Positions 43,206 through 51,795 of a DNA stretch of 51,795 bases are shown here, in pieces. The notes beneath the pieces are model-generated. The model searched no databases, was not told where the DNA came from, and saw only the letters and a list, made by a program, of their open reading frames with translations. How positions within the stretch are numbered: the first letter of the stretch is position 1; every line of letters starts with the position of its first letter. Position numbers and translations under genes: made by a program. This DNA comes from an uncultured Eubacteriales bacterium (GTDB lineage: Bacteria > Bacillota > Clostridia > Oscillospirales > Acutalibacteraceae): NCBI GenBank assembly GCA_902491475.1, contig CABUHY010000016.1, positions 1 to 51,795 on the forward strand. Direction: 5' to 3'.

Positions 43206-46200
43206 ATGAAGAGGGTAATGAAACAGCTGTGTAAAATACTGTCCGTATTTTTGGCAGTATTGTTGGTATTTGAAATAATACCTATGCAGGTAGTGGCGGA
43301 GTCTGCGGACGCAGTAAAATCCGCTGCACAGACTAAAGAAGAAAACGAACCCGAGGACACTCAAAGCGCCGAGGACAAGGTGCTTGACGAAAACGGGAAT
43401 GTCAAAATCCTTTGCGAAGACGAGACGAAGAGGGAAGAGTATGTCAAGCATTTCAGAATGAGCGACGGCACATATCAGGCTGTCGTGTATGAAATGCCCG
43501 TCCACATTGAAAAGGACGGCGAGTGGGTCGATTACGATAACTCGCTCTCAAAAGTTCCGTCGGATGAAGCACGCTTTGCCCGCGGAATACTGAACAAGGA
43601 TTTGGTAAACACCTTCGGCGACTATACCGTCAGGTTTTCCGAAAAATCGAATATGAGCAAGCTTGTTCGTCTTACCAAGGACGGATACGATTTGTCATGG
43701 AATTTTTCGAGCTCAAACAAAAAGAGCGCACAGACAGTTGACAGTGAGGACGACGGCGATGAAACAACCCTTGAAAATCTTACCTCGCAGGTAATTTACG
43801 AGGATTTGTTCGACGGTGCGGATTTGCAATATATCGTTATGCCCGAACAGCTCAAGGAGAATATCATTCTCAAGGACAGCAGTGCTCCGAAAGCGTTTTC
43901 GGTGGAATACAGTGCCGAAAACCTTGTGCCCGCTTCGGTTGACGAAAAGACAGTCATCCTGCAAAATGAAAACGGAGAAGCGGTGTTTACGCTGTCGGCA
44001 CCCGTTATGTTTGACGCTGCGGGCGAAGCGTCCGACGGCATTACACTTGCGCTTTCCGATATAACCGAAAGCGGATTTACCGTTACAATGTCGCTTGACG
44101 AACAGTGGCTCGGTTCGGCGGACAGGCAGTTCCCCGTAACCGTTGACCCTGCGATAAAAACCGAGCAGGACAGAAACGAAATGACAAGCACCTTTGTTGC
44201 CTCCGGATACCCGAATAAGGCGTTCGGCAGTACCGCCGACGATGCGGGAAGTATGTATGTCGGAGACGGCATAGCAAATTACGGCAAGACAAAGGCGTAT
44301 ATAAAAATTAACAACCTGCCGTCAATCGGCGGTAAAAATTCAAAGGTTATCGGCGCTCAGCTTGCGGTGTGCAAACGAAATGTTTATTCGACAACAAACG
44401 ATGTTGTAATTTATGCGCATCAGGTTACAAGCTCGTGGAGCAAGAGCAGTCTTGCATATAACAATCAGCCTTCGTGCGACGGCAATGTTGCTGATTACAC
44501 CGTGCTTACCGCCGACAACAAAACACAGAGCGATTATCATGACAGTTATATATATCCCGAATTCAAATCCTTTGACATAACCAAGCTTGTATATGCGTGG
44601 TATGAGGGAACGGCAGCCAATTACGGAATTGTGCTTGAAACACAGCAGACAAACACTCACAAGGTTTGGTTCCACTCTATTGAATATACGACATATCCGA
44701 CTACAAGACCTGTTCTGAGCGTTTCTTACCGCAATATGAGCGGCGTTGAGAGCTACTGGTCTTATACAAGTTTGCCCGCAGGCAGGAACGGAACTGCAAG
44801 CGTAAACAATTACAACGGAAATTTTATATTCACTCAGCCCTTAACGCAGGATTTGGGCGGAAACCTTATGCCCGTTGCGATTTCTCTTGTGTACAATTCA
44901 AACAGGGACTCGGAGAATGTTGCCGACTTGGGCGGCGGTATGCAGACGAATTACAATATAACGCTCCATGAAGAAAGCGGAAAGCTTGCGCAGGAGGGCT
45001 ATAAATATTACCTTTCCGACGCCGACGGCACAAAGCATTGGTTCTACTTCGAAAATGGCGCAAGCAGCGGCAAGGACGAGGACGGATTAGGGTATACGCT
45101 TAACGCAATTGAAGCAAATACAGACCCCGACTTTACTGTCAAAGGCTTCAAAATTGCGGATAAAGATAAAAACCGTATGTATTTTGATGAAGCAGGAAGA
45201 ATAATTAAGTTTATCAATGCTAACGGTGTTTGGTCAAAGGTTGAATATGCAGTACACGCCGGGCAGACTTTGCTTGCAAGGGTTATTGACGGTGCAGGCC
45301 GTGTATACAGTTTCTATTACGAATACATAAACGGCAGTTCGAATTATTATCTTGTTGCTATTGAAGACCCCGCCAACAGGTTTACGAAATTCGGGTATGA
45401 CCCCAACAGTCGAATTACTTCCGTAATATTCCCGGACGGCGAGAGCATACCTCTCCGCCAAAGCTACGGTAATTACCTTATTCTTAACCGAATAGGCAGT
45501 ATTGACGGCAACAGGGTCAATATCGAGTATGACACGGGCGCCAATTTCAGAGTCAGAAGTTTCAGCTGGGGCAGTGACAGCGAGGGCTTGCCGAGCCGTT
45601 ATCAGTTCGCATATTATCCGAACGAAACGACCGTTCAGTCACAGCATAAACCTAAAAACAGCAGCACAATAACCGACAACACCTATACCTATCAGTTCAA
45701 CAATTACGGTCAGAACACGGGAATTGTGTCTCATGACGACGGCGAGGCGCAGTATTTTGACTATCAGAACAGCAAGGGAACGAACAGCAAGAGCAGTCAG
45801 ACAAACAACAAGCTTATTTCGCAGTCAAAGGTAATCAAGTCGGTTACAAATATGCTTGCAAATCAGGGCTTCAGGGACGGATTTTTATATTATACTCCTG
45901 TGGTCGGCGGAAACTCTTCTGTTTCAATCAACTCCTCACGGGGCTATCTTGACGGCAACGCTGTTGAATTTTCAAAGCCGTACGGCGGTTCGGGCGACTG
46001 TTTGCTTATCAGGGATTTCACATTACCGGCAGGCAATTATACGCTTTCGGGTTATGTCACAACCGATAATTCGGAGCTTTCGGGCGACGGAACATATATC
46101 GGCGTCAAAAAGCAGTCCTCGGGCGGTACGCCTGTGTATATCTACGCCGAAAATATCAAGAAAACCGACGGTTGGCAGCGCTTTTCCGTAAGCTTTTCCG

Positions 46201-49200
46201 TAAATTCGGGCGACAGCGTGCGCCTGTTCTGCGGACTTGACGGAACTGCGACAGGCAAGATGCTTCTTGACAATTTGCAGCTTGAAACGGGTATGGGCGC
46301 GAGCAGCTACAACCTTTTGCAAAACAGCGACGCCGGCAGCAGTACCTACGGTTGGACTTCAACGGGCAGCCTGTCCGTCACAAGCGGTGTGTCGGGTTTT
46401 TCAAATTCATTTTCCGTAGGCGGTTCTGTCAGCGATAAATACCGAGGAATTCAGCAGAATATTACCGTTGCGGGCGAAAAAGGCGATGTTTACAGCGTCG
46501 GAGCGTGGGTAAGCGCCCGTTCCGTGCCTACAACTTCGGGCTTGAAGCCGAACGACCCCAAATTCGGCATTGCACTGCATTTCTATAATTCAGCGGGTCA
46601 AAAGGTCGGCGTTAAGGAAATTGACGCCAATCCCGAGGTTTCGTCGTGGCAGTTTGTAAGCGGAAAAGCTATTGCACCCGATAATTATTCATATGTTTGC
46701 TTTGAAACATACTATTACAACAACGCAAACAGGGTATATACCACGGGAGCGTTCTGCTATAAAGAGGAATTCGGTCAGACCTATACCTATGACAACAACG
46801 GTAATGTCGTTTCGTCGGAGGATCTTTCAAAGTCAAATTCTTCTTTCGGCTATCAGGGTAACAACCTTTCGGGTATGCTCAATCCCTCGGGCAGCAGTTA
46901 TTTATATACCTATGACGACTCAAACAATATAAACACCGCCTTTTCTACGGACGGCTTGAAGTATTACCTTGAGTATGACGGAAAGGGCAATGTTAAAAAC
47001 ACCGTAACCAAGGGCGTAACGGTTGCAAGGGATGTAATCGACACCGACAAGTCATATTCAATCGTAAATCAGCTTACTTCGTACGCTCTTGATATGAACA
47101 ACAATCATGAGCTTATAAACCTGCGCTATCAGAATTTGGCTACGCATCAGTGGAAGTTTGAATATGTCGGAAACGGCGTATATAAAATACATACGCTTGA
47201 CGGGCATTATATCAAGGTTGAGGACAACGCATACGGCTCAAAATTGAAGATGACGGAAAGCGGCGATTCCGCAAAGTGCAACCTTACCGTTCAGCCGACG
47301 GGCGACGGTGCGTTTGTAATTTCAACCGCCTCGGCAGGGGATTGCAACTACTATCTCGACTCAACGGACGGTTCCTCCTTTACCGCCGACAACTACTCGG
47401 CAGTAACGCAGAGGGTTTTGCGCACGCCTAAGAACACAAGCCAAAAGTGGTATCTTATCGAGGACTTCCCCACGGACGGCAGCAACGCAAAACGAATGTA
47501 TTCGAGCGCCGAATATACCACTGACAATAATTATCTTGAAGCACAGAAGGACCAGGCAGGCAACACAACTGTATATAAATACGATTCCAAAACGGGTCAG
47601 ATGGACTCGGTAAGCTCGGGAATGGAAAAAATAGGCGAACACAGCTATATTTCCAAGATTGAAAACAGCAAATATGCCTTTGACGAAAACGGTCTTACTG
47701 CAAGCCAAACGAAAGGTAAGGAAACAAAGTATCAATATAACAAACAAAACAATATTTTGACTTCTGTTTCGGCAGGCGGGATTACAAACACATATTCGTA
47801 TTCGGCAGAGCGGCTGACAGGAATAAATGTAAACAATTCAACGCATTATTCCTTTACTTACGACCAATTCGGCAGGACGGTATCGACCAAAGTCGGCAAC
47901 GGAACGGATTATGAGCCGCTTTCAACCTTGACATACGACCAAAAGGGCTTGATGACAAGGCAGACTTACGGAAATAAGGACTACATAAGCTTTGCCTATG
48001 ACTCGCTTGACCGTCTGACCGAAAAATCGTATAATAAAGAAAACGGTAATTCAGTTGCTAAAAAGAAGTACCTTTACGGCAATGACGGAAACATTTCTTT
48101 GACCGTGGATTACGCCACAAATTCTTACACAAGGTATAACTATGACCTCTCGGGCAGGACTGCGAGCGTAAGGGAGTATTCGGGAACGGACATTTCAAGC
48201 AACACTCCGATTTCCTACACCGAGTACAGGTATGCCGACAAGACAAATTACCTCACGAATGTTAAGTTCTATTCAATGCTCGGCACGCAGAATATCGCCT
48301 ACAAATACGGCAATATCAATAACGGTCAAATGCCCGACCAAGTGTATTCCGTATCGTGGAATGGCGTTGAAAAGGTAAAGAATGAATATGATTACCTTTC
48401 AAGGCTTTCAACACGCAAGGTAAACGGACTTGCAACCAACTATACCTACAAAGATATTGGGGCAAATCAGACCACAACGCTTGTCGAATCGATAAATACG
48501 GGCGGTATTGCATATTCCTACGATTATGACGAAGTAAATAACATTAAATCTGTTACCGTGGGTAACAAAAAGACCACTTACGAATATGACGAACTCAATC
48601 AGCTTACAAGGGTAAATGACCCGTTTGAGAATGTAACGCATGTGTATACATACAAAAACGGAAATATAGTTTATGATTTGGTTTATGAGTATTCAGTGGG
48701 CACTTTACCGTCATATCCGCAGAGCGCAACGCAGTATTTATATGAAAATGCCAAATGGAGCGATGTTTTAACGGGCGTTAAAAAGTCGCATTACGAGGGT
48801 TCGACAGAAGTTGTTGACGAACAGTATTCCGTATCAAGCGATAAAATAGGTAACACAATCGGCTACAAGGGCTCAACATATACTTGGGTCGGTCGTCAGC
48901 TGCGTTCGATTACTGACTCGGACAATTCAAGCACTACTTATTCATATAACTCCGACGGTCAAAGAATATCAAAAATTGTAAACACCGCCGACGGCAAAAT
49001 GTACAATTACCGCTATTATTACAACGGCGATATTCTTGCGGGCTTTATTCTCTACGCAACCGAGTCGGGCAGTATGACCTATGTCGGTCAAATCCGTTTT
49101 ATGTATGACGAAAGCGGCGAGGCGTTCGGAATAGATATAAACGGTAAAGAATATTTCTATGTCAAAAACGCTCAAAATGATGTTGTGAGGATTGTGGATT

Positions 49201-50117
49201 CGGCTAATGAAACTGTTGTTTCATATCAATACGACTCATGGGGCAAACTCTTATCGTGCGAAGATACTTCGGAAAATGACATAGTAAGCTTTATAAACCC
49301 GTACACTTACCGTGGTTATTACTATGACAGTGATACGGAAATGTACTTCCTCAAATCAAGGTACTACAATCCCGAATTGCATAGATTTATCAGTGCTGAT
49401 AGTGCTATAACGCAAATTGGAAATGTTCAAGGCACTAATATGTTTGCGTATAGTGCTAATAATCCAGTAAATTTATCTGATAGTAATGGAAATTGGCCAA
49501 GCCGAATTGCATTGTATACTGTTATTTCTTTTGCGGCAGCAGTAGTGGCTTTGACAGCTATTACTGTGGCAACTTGCGGCGTAGCGGCTCCAGCTTTGGC
49601 GTTAGCGAGTAGTGGTGTTGTCATTAGTGGAATGTCAGCAGGGGCAATAGCAGCTGCTGAAAGTATAGCAATTGGCGCAGCGCTCGTTTCTGTGTCATCA
49701 TTAGCAGCGGCGGCTACATCGGCAGTTGCAGATAAAGCTTCAAGACAAACTACTAAACGAAAAACTACTAAACGAAATAACTCGGTATACGTTTTAAGAG
49801 ATGCCGCTGGAAATGTGCAATATGTGGGGCGTACTAATAATGTAAATAGGCGAAAATCAGCACATAATGCTAATCCAGCTCGTAAAGGACTAGAAATGGA
49901 AGTACTTGCTTCTGGATTAAGTTTGCCAGAAGCAAGGGCGTACGAGCAAGCAGGAATGATGTATTATCATACACTGAATACAGCAAATAAAATGAACAAT
50001 CAAATCAATGGAATAGCACCAAAATATTCTAATGCTTTTAAGGAATTAGCGTTAGGAACATTGGATTATGGTTGGAATCAAATGACTAATGAGATTCTAT
50101 ATTGGACAGGAAATTAG
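43206..50117 (+). CDS. Giant secreted YD-repeat (Rhs/WapA-like) toxin with C-terminal GIY-YIG nuclease
   Basis: A 2303-residue polymorphic toxin. A signal peptide (1-33) is followed by a DNRLRE-like region (about 320-500), then Rhs/YD repeats beginning near 550. Two carbohydrate-binding-like beta domains (about 890-1180) and a ricin-like beta-trefoil region (about 1275-1420, HQWKFEYVG and SQKWYLIE) interrupt them. The Rhs core ends with YYDSDTEMYFLKSRYYNPELHRF near 2040, the usual boundary to the variable tip. The tip has a long hydrophobic segment (about 2100-2180) and a GIY-YIG nuclease fold from 2193: VYVLRDAAG, YVGRTNN (R2209) and a Glu in ARAYEQAG. Codon use becomes AT-rich from about 49400, so the tip looks acquired. 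It probably acts in contact-dependent competition by cutting DNA or RNA. Confidence 0.92.
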   Translation: MKRVMKQLCKILSVFLAVLLVFEIIPMQVVAESADAVKSAAQTKEENEPEDTQSAEDKVLDENGNVKILCEDETKREEYVKHFRMSDGTYQAVVYEMPVHIEKDGEWVDYDNSLSKVPSDEARFARGILNKDLVNTFGDYTVRFSEKSNMSKLVRLTKDGYDLSWNFSSSNKKSAQTVDSEDDGDETTLENLTSQVIYEDLFDGADLQYIVMPEQLKENIILKDSSAPKAFSVEYSAENLVPASVDEKTVILQNENGEAVFTLSAPVMFDAAGEASDGITLALSDITESGFTVTMSLDEQWLGSADRQFPVTVDPAIKTEQDRNEMTSTFVASGYPNKAFGSTADDAGSMYVGDGIANYGKTKAYIKINNLPSIGGKNSKVIGAQLAVCKRNVYSTTNDVVIYAHQVTSSWSKSSLAYNNQPSCDGNVADYTVLTADNKTQSDYHDSYIYPEFKSFDITKLVYAWYEGTAANYGIVLETQQTNTHKVWFHSIEYTTYPTTRPVLSVSYRNMSGVESYWSYTSLPAGRNGTASVNNYNGNFIFTQPLTQDLGGNLMPVAISLVYNSNRDSENVADLGGGMQTNYNITLHEESGKLAQEGYKYYLSDADGTKHWFYFENGASSGKDEDGLGYTLNAIEANTDPDFTVKGFKIADKDKNRMYFDEAGRIIKFINANGVWSKVEYAVHAGQTLLARVIDGAGRVYSFYYEYINGSSNYYLVAIEDPANRFTKFGYDPNSRITSVIFPDGESIPLRQSYGNYLILNRIGSIDGNRVNIEYDTGANFRVRSFSWGSDSEGLPSRYQFAYYPNETTVQSQHKPKNSSTITDNTYTYQFNNYGQNTGIVSHDDGEAQYFDYQNSKGTNSKSSQTNNKLISQSKVIKSVTNMLANQGFRDGFLYYTPVVGGNSSVSINSSRGYLDGNAVEFSKPYGGSGDCLLIRDFTLPAGNYTLSGYVTTDNSELSGDGTYIGVKKQSSGGTPVYIYAENIKKTDGWQRFSVSFSVNSGDSVRLFCGLDGTATGKMLLDNLQLETGMGASSYNLLQNSDAGSSTYGWTSTGSLSVTSGVSGFSNSFSVGGSVSDKYRGIQQNITVAGEKGDVYSVGAWVSARSVPTTSGLKPNDPKFGIALHFYNSAGQKVGVKEIDANPEVSSWQFVSGKAIAPDNYSYVCFETYYYNNANRVYTTGAFCYKEEFGQTYTYDNNGNVVSSEDLSKSNSSFGYQGNNLSGMLNPSGSSYLYTYDDSNNINTAFSTDGLKYYLEYDGKGNVKNTVTKGVTVARDVIDTDKSYSIVNQLTSYALDMNNNHELINLRYQNLATHQWKFEYVGNGVYKIHTLDGHYIKVEDNAYGSKLKMTESGDSAKCNLTVQPTGDGAFVISTASAGDCNYYLDSTDGSSFTADNYSAVTQRVLRTPKNTSQKWYLIEDFPTDGSNAKRMYSSAEYTTDNNYLEAQKDQAGNTTVYKYDSKTGQMDSVSSGMEKIGEHSYISKIENSKYAFDENGLTASQTKGKETKYQYNKQNNILTSVSAGGITNTYSYSAERLTGINVNNSTHYSFTYDQFGRTVSTKVGNGTDYEPLSTLTYDQKGLMTRQTYGNKDYISFAYDSLDRLTEKSYNKENGNSVAKKKYLYGNDGNISLTVDYATNSYTRYNYDLSGRTASVREYSGTDISSNTPISYTEYRYADKTNYLTNVKFYSMLGTQNIAYKYGNINNGQMPDQVYSVSWNGVEKVKNEYDYLSRLSTRKVNGLATNYTYKDIGANQTTTLVESINTGGIAYSYDYDEVNNIKSVTVGNKKTTYEYDELNQLTRVNDPFENVTHVYTYKNGNIVYDLVYEYSVGTLPSYPQSATQYLYENAKWSDVLTGVKKSHYEGSTEVVDEQYSVSSDKIGNTIGYKGSTYTWVGRQLRSITDSDNSSTTYSYNSDGQRISKIVNTADGKMYNYRYYYNGDILAGFILYATESGSMTYVGQIRFMYDESGEAFGIDINGKEYFYVKNAQNDVVRIVDSANETVVSYQYDSWGKLLSCEDTSENDIVSFINPYTYRGYYYDSDTEMYFLKSRYYNPELHRFISADSAITQIGNVQGTNMFAYSANNPVNLSDSNGNWPSRIALYTVISFAAAVVALTAITVATCGVAAPALALASSGVVISGMSAGAIAAAESIAIGAALVSVSSLAAAATSAVADKASRQTTKRKTTKRNNSVYVLRDAAGNVQYVGRTNNVNRRKSAHNANPARKGLEMEVLASGLSLPEARAYEQAGMMYYHTLNTANKMNNQINGIAPKYSNAFKELALGTLDYGWNQMTNEILYWTGN
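48726..48809 (+). repeat. Rhs segment duplicated at the window end (copy A)
   Basis: These 84 bases inside the large Rhs gene match 51712-51795 at 80 positions. All four differences are synonymous (a Leu codon with two changes, one Tyr, one Thr). The match runs off the window end. Confidence 0.95.
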
Positions 50118-50134
50118 CATGGAGGCAATTGGAA

Positions 50135-51085
50135 ATGGGAATATGGGGATTTAAGTTGTATCAAAATGATACTGCGGTTGATGTAAGAGATGTATTCAAA
50201 GAACAATTTAATTCCGGAAAAACCGTTCAGGAAATTACCGATGATTTAACAGAAGATTATAAATGTATAATGGGCGACATTTATGAAGAACCGTTGTTTT
50301 GGTTTGCCTTGGCGGATACGCAATGGAATATGGGTGTATTACAGACTATTGTTAAAGAAAAGGCACTTTACTGGATTGGCAGAGCTTATGATATTTTGAA
50401 TTGTCAACCAATAAAGTTGTCGGAAATGAAAACTGCAAAAAAAACTCTTGATGATTTGCATACTAAATTAATTTCTCCACAACCGCCTGTAAAAGAACCG
50501 AAAAAGAAAAAATTATATAAATGTCAATGGAAAAACGGAGATGTCTTTGCTTATCAATTGGAAAGTGATTTAGCAAAAGAAAGAGGTCTTTACGGTCGAT
50601 ACTTTTTAATTCAAAAGGTTGATGAAGCTGTGTGGTATCCCGGTCATATAATACCGGTTGTGTATGTGAAATTAACTTTGAATGAAAGTCTGCCGTCAAA
50701 CACAGAAGAATATAATCAATCGGAATATGTACAGACTTGGTTTGCAAAATATGAGGATCGATTTTGTCCAATTGATATGAGTCGCCCACAAGAAGATATT
50801 GCCGAGAAATCTAAAATTAACTATCAAACAGATGATTTTGGCTTTTTACCGGAGTATAGATTAAGATTGATTAATACATCAAAAAGAATTATCCCCAAAA
50901 AACTGATCTATGTAGGTAATTTCGATAATGTTGCTTTACCCCAAAATGAATTTATTCCTCATTCAAAAGATAATATAGTTGCTGCGGCTTGGAAGCAGTT
51001 TGATGAAACTTTTGAAACGAAAATGATTACAAGATATTGTAATCATAATCTGAGAGAGCTTAGCATTTACAAAAACACTAAATAA
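50135..51085 (+). CDS. Probable immunity protein for the GIY-YIG toxin (Imm26-like)
   Basis: A 316-residue protein starting 17 bases after the toxin stop with its own GGAGG. The N-terminal half begins MGIWGFKLYQNDTAVDVRD and contains PLFWFALADTQWNMG. That is a familiar module in bacterial immunity loci, resembling DUF4259-type or similar MGxWG proteins. The C-terminal half (from about 130) holds GDVFAYQLESD and GRYFLIQKV, as in the Imm26 superfamily. The position right behind the toxin tip, the matching AT-rich codon use, and the lack of a signal peptide all suggest a cytosolic antitoxin that protects the producer. A longer frame from 50102 overlaps the toxin end and lacks an SD. The family names are from memory. 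Confidence 0.7.
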   Translation: MGIWGFKLYQNDTAVDVRDVFKEQFNSGKTVQEITDDLTEDYKCIMGDIYEEPLFWFALADTQWNMGVLQTIVKEKALYWIGRAYDILNCQPIKLSEMKTAKKTLDDLHTKLISPQPPVKEPKKKKLYKCQWKNGDVFAYQLESDLAKERGLYGRYFLIQKVDEAVWYPGHIIPVVYVKLTLNESLPSNTEEYNQSEYVQTWFAKYEDRFCPIDMSRPQEDIAEKSKINYQTDDFGFLPEYRLRLINTSKRIIPKKLIYVGNFDNVALPQNEFIPHSKDNIVAAAWKQFDETFETKMITRYCNHNLRELSIYKNTK

Positions 51086-51086
51086 T

Positions 51087-51176
51087 CATCATCTGATGAC
51101 GCATCCCGGTAGGAGCGGTTATTGGAGTGATAAACTTCATATAAAAGTGTTTGATGAGCATATACCTATTATATAA
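51087..51176 (+). pseudogene. Orphan toxin C-terminal fragment
   Basis: Directly after the immunity gene stop an open frame reads HHLMTHPGRSGYWSDK and then LHIKVFDEHIPII before TAA. It has no start codon or SD of its own and reads like the last 29 residues of a toxin tip. It also sits where a displaced tip would lie, just ahead of a second candidate immunity gene. It is most likely the remnant of an earlier tip replaced by the GIY-YIG domain. The toxin family is not recognised. Confidence 0.55.
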
Positions 51177-51194
51177 TTTATAAAAGGAGAAATT

Positions 51195-51494
51195 GTGGTA
51201 AAGTTTAATGTGATTTATGATGATTGCTATTATGATGTTGACATAATTGCGGTGCCGGATGAAATTGCAAATGAATTGAGCAATTTAGCATATGAGTTTT
51301 GTTGTTGGACTCCACCTGATGATGATCCTTATGGGTGGACAATATTAAATGGAAAAAAAGTCCGCGCGGTTGAAACAGTTGGTTTTGTTAAATGGTTAAA
51401 TGATAATTCTTGCAAGGAACTGAAAGAGAAAGCATATATTGTTGAGCAGCATATTAAATATTGTGATAAATATCAAAAAATAACTGTGTTTTGA
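51195..51494 (+). CDS. Candidate second immunity protein
   Basis: A 99-residue acidic protein (many Asp and Glu, with CCWTPPDDDPYGW near 35-48), starting with GTG 5 bases after AAGGAG. I do not recognise a family. Its small size, acidity, AT-rich codon use and position just after an orphan toxin tail fit the immunity gene of the lost tip. It ends 127 bases before the start of the next Rhs-like frame. Confidence 0.6.
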   Translation: MVKFNVIYDDCYYDVDIIAVPDEIANELSNLAYEFCCWTPPDDDPYGWTILNGKKVRAVETVGFVKWLNDNSCKELKEKAYIVEQHIKYCDKYQKITVF

Positions 51495-51621
51495 TAGTCT
51501 GTTTAACAACAAAATCTTGTGTTAGTTAATTCGTCTTTGTCGGGGCTTGAAGCTTGTTGCTGCTACACAGCTTCGGATAACACAGGGGACGGTTCTATGT
51601 GTTGAAAGGAGTGAGGAACAG

Positions 51622-51795
51622 TTGAAATGTGCATACCGTAAATATTACATAGTTTGCATTATAACTGTTTCTCGTTCTGATTTTTGTGCTGATATAACAC
51701 AAAATACATCTGCAACGCAGTATCTGTACGAAAATGCCAAATGGAGCGATGTTTTAACAGGCGTTAAAAAGTCGCATTACGAGGGTTCGACAGAA
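51622..51795 (+). CDS. Start of a second, short Rhs-type gene (partial at window end)
   Basis: A TTG at 51622, with AAGGAGTGAGG just upstream, opens a frame that remains open to the last base (58 codons). The first 30 codons form a basic-hydrophobic stretch (KCAYRKYYIVCIITVS) that might act as a weak signal or membrane segment. From codon 31 (51712) the frame is in register with, and almost identical to, residues of the large Rhs protein encoded at 48726-48809. It therefore looks like a shortened Rhs copy carrying a different tip beyond the window. It could equally be a silent donor fragment with a chance start. Confidence 0.6.
   Translation, partial: MKCAYRKYYIVCIITVSRSDFCADITQNTSATQYLYENAKWSDVLTGVKKSHYEGSTE
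51712..51795 (+). repeat. Rhs segment duplicated (copy B)
   Basis: Partner of 48726-48809, with 80 of 84 bases identical and all changes synonymous. The duplication begins sharply at GCAACGCAG and continues past the window edge. Confidence 0.95.

Noticed and set aside
49780..50117. GIY-YIG domain as a homing endonuclease
   Set aside because: It is fused in frame to an Rhs core with a hydrophobic pre-toxin segment and is followed by a likely immunity gene; no intron or intein signs.
51560..51621. Insertion sequence end around the GGGGACGGTTCT motif
   Set aside because: The motif reminds me of transposon-associated repeats, but no inverted partner, target duplication or transposase is visible here.

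Overview
The window looks like chromosome of a gut-type Gram-positive anaerobe of the Clostridia, most like Oscillospiraceae/Ruminococcus. The evidence is a YlmC/YmxH sporulation gene, an IspH-S1 fusion gene, a BaiN-like flavoprotein-cmk-plsC-ispH run, a sortase-type surface protein, SLH and SH3 wall proteins, sigma-A promoters with 16-18 bp spacers, Shine-Dalgarno (SD) sequences of the AGGAGG and GGTGAT types, and oxygen-sensitive radical enzymology. No RNA genes, CRISPR arrays or complete insertion sequences were seen. All calls are by eye from sequence and family memory.

Layout. 1-3.3 kb: tyrS behind a structured repeat leader, ylmC, and a sugar symporter on the minus strand. 3.3-8.6 kb: one tightly overlapping operon of a CooC-like ATPase, two 2-hydroxyacyl-CoA-dehydratase-like subunits, their ATP-driven activase, a 52-aa membrane peptide and an unrecognised cysteine protein. 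A TetR gene follows. 9.4-12.6 kb: a large wall-anchored surface protein. 13-15.7 kb: thyA-folA, trxA (behind the second copy of the tyrS leader repeat) and another TetR gene. 16-18.8 kb: an AT-rich patch of four broken genes and one intact one. 18.9-24.6 kb: DUF1294, then three cell-envelope genes (GHL10 lipoprotein, amidase, glucosaminidase with SLH domains). 25-31 kb: a second sugar symporter, folC, a GH38 alpha-mannosidase and DUF1003. 31.4-43 kb: ackA, a DNA glycosylase, tmcAL, an RpiR regulator, the flavoprotein-cmk-plsC-ispH/S1 operon, a GH27 alpha-galactosidase and mtaB. 43.2 kb to the end: a 2303-residue secreted YD-repeat (Rhs/WapA-like) protein ending in a GIY-YIG nuclease domain, a likely immunity gene, an orphan toxin tail, a second candidate immunity gene, and the start of a short gene that repeats part of the big Rhs coding sequence.

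How it fits together. The GH38 and GH27 enzymes and two GPH-type symporters suggest use of mannose- and galactose-containing oligosaccharides, with ackA for fermentation energy. thyA, folA and folC form a scattered folate/thymidylate set. The two most unusual systems are the CooC/dehydratase/activase operon, which lacks the usual CoA-transferase or acyl-CoA dehydrogenase partners, and the shared leader of tyrS and trxA. In that leader a perfect 5' arm pairs with the gene's own GGTGAT SD while a short upstream reading frame runs through the arm. The Rhs end of the window shows toxin-tip replacement caught in progress.
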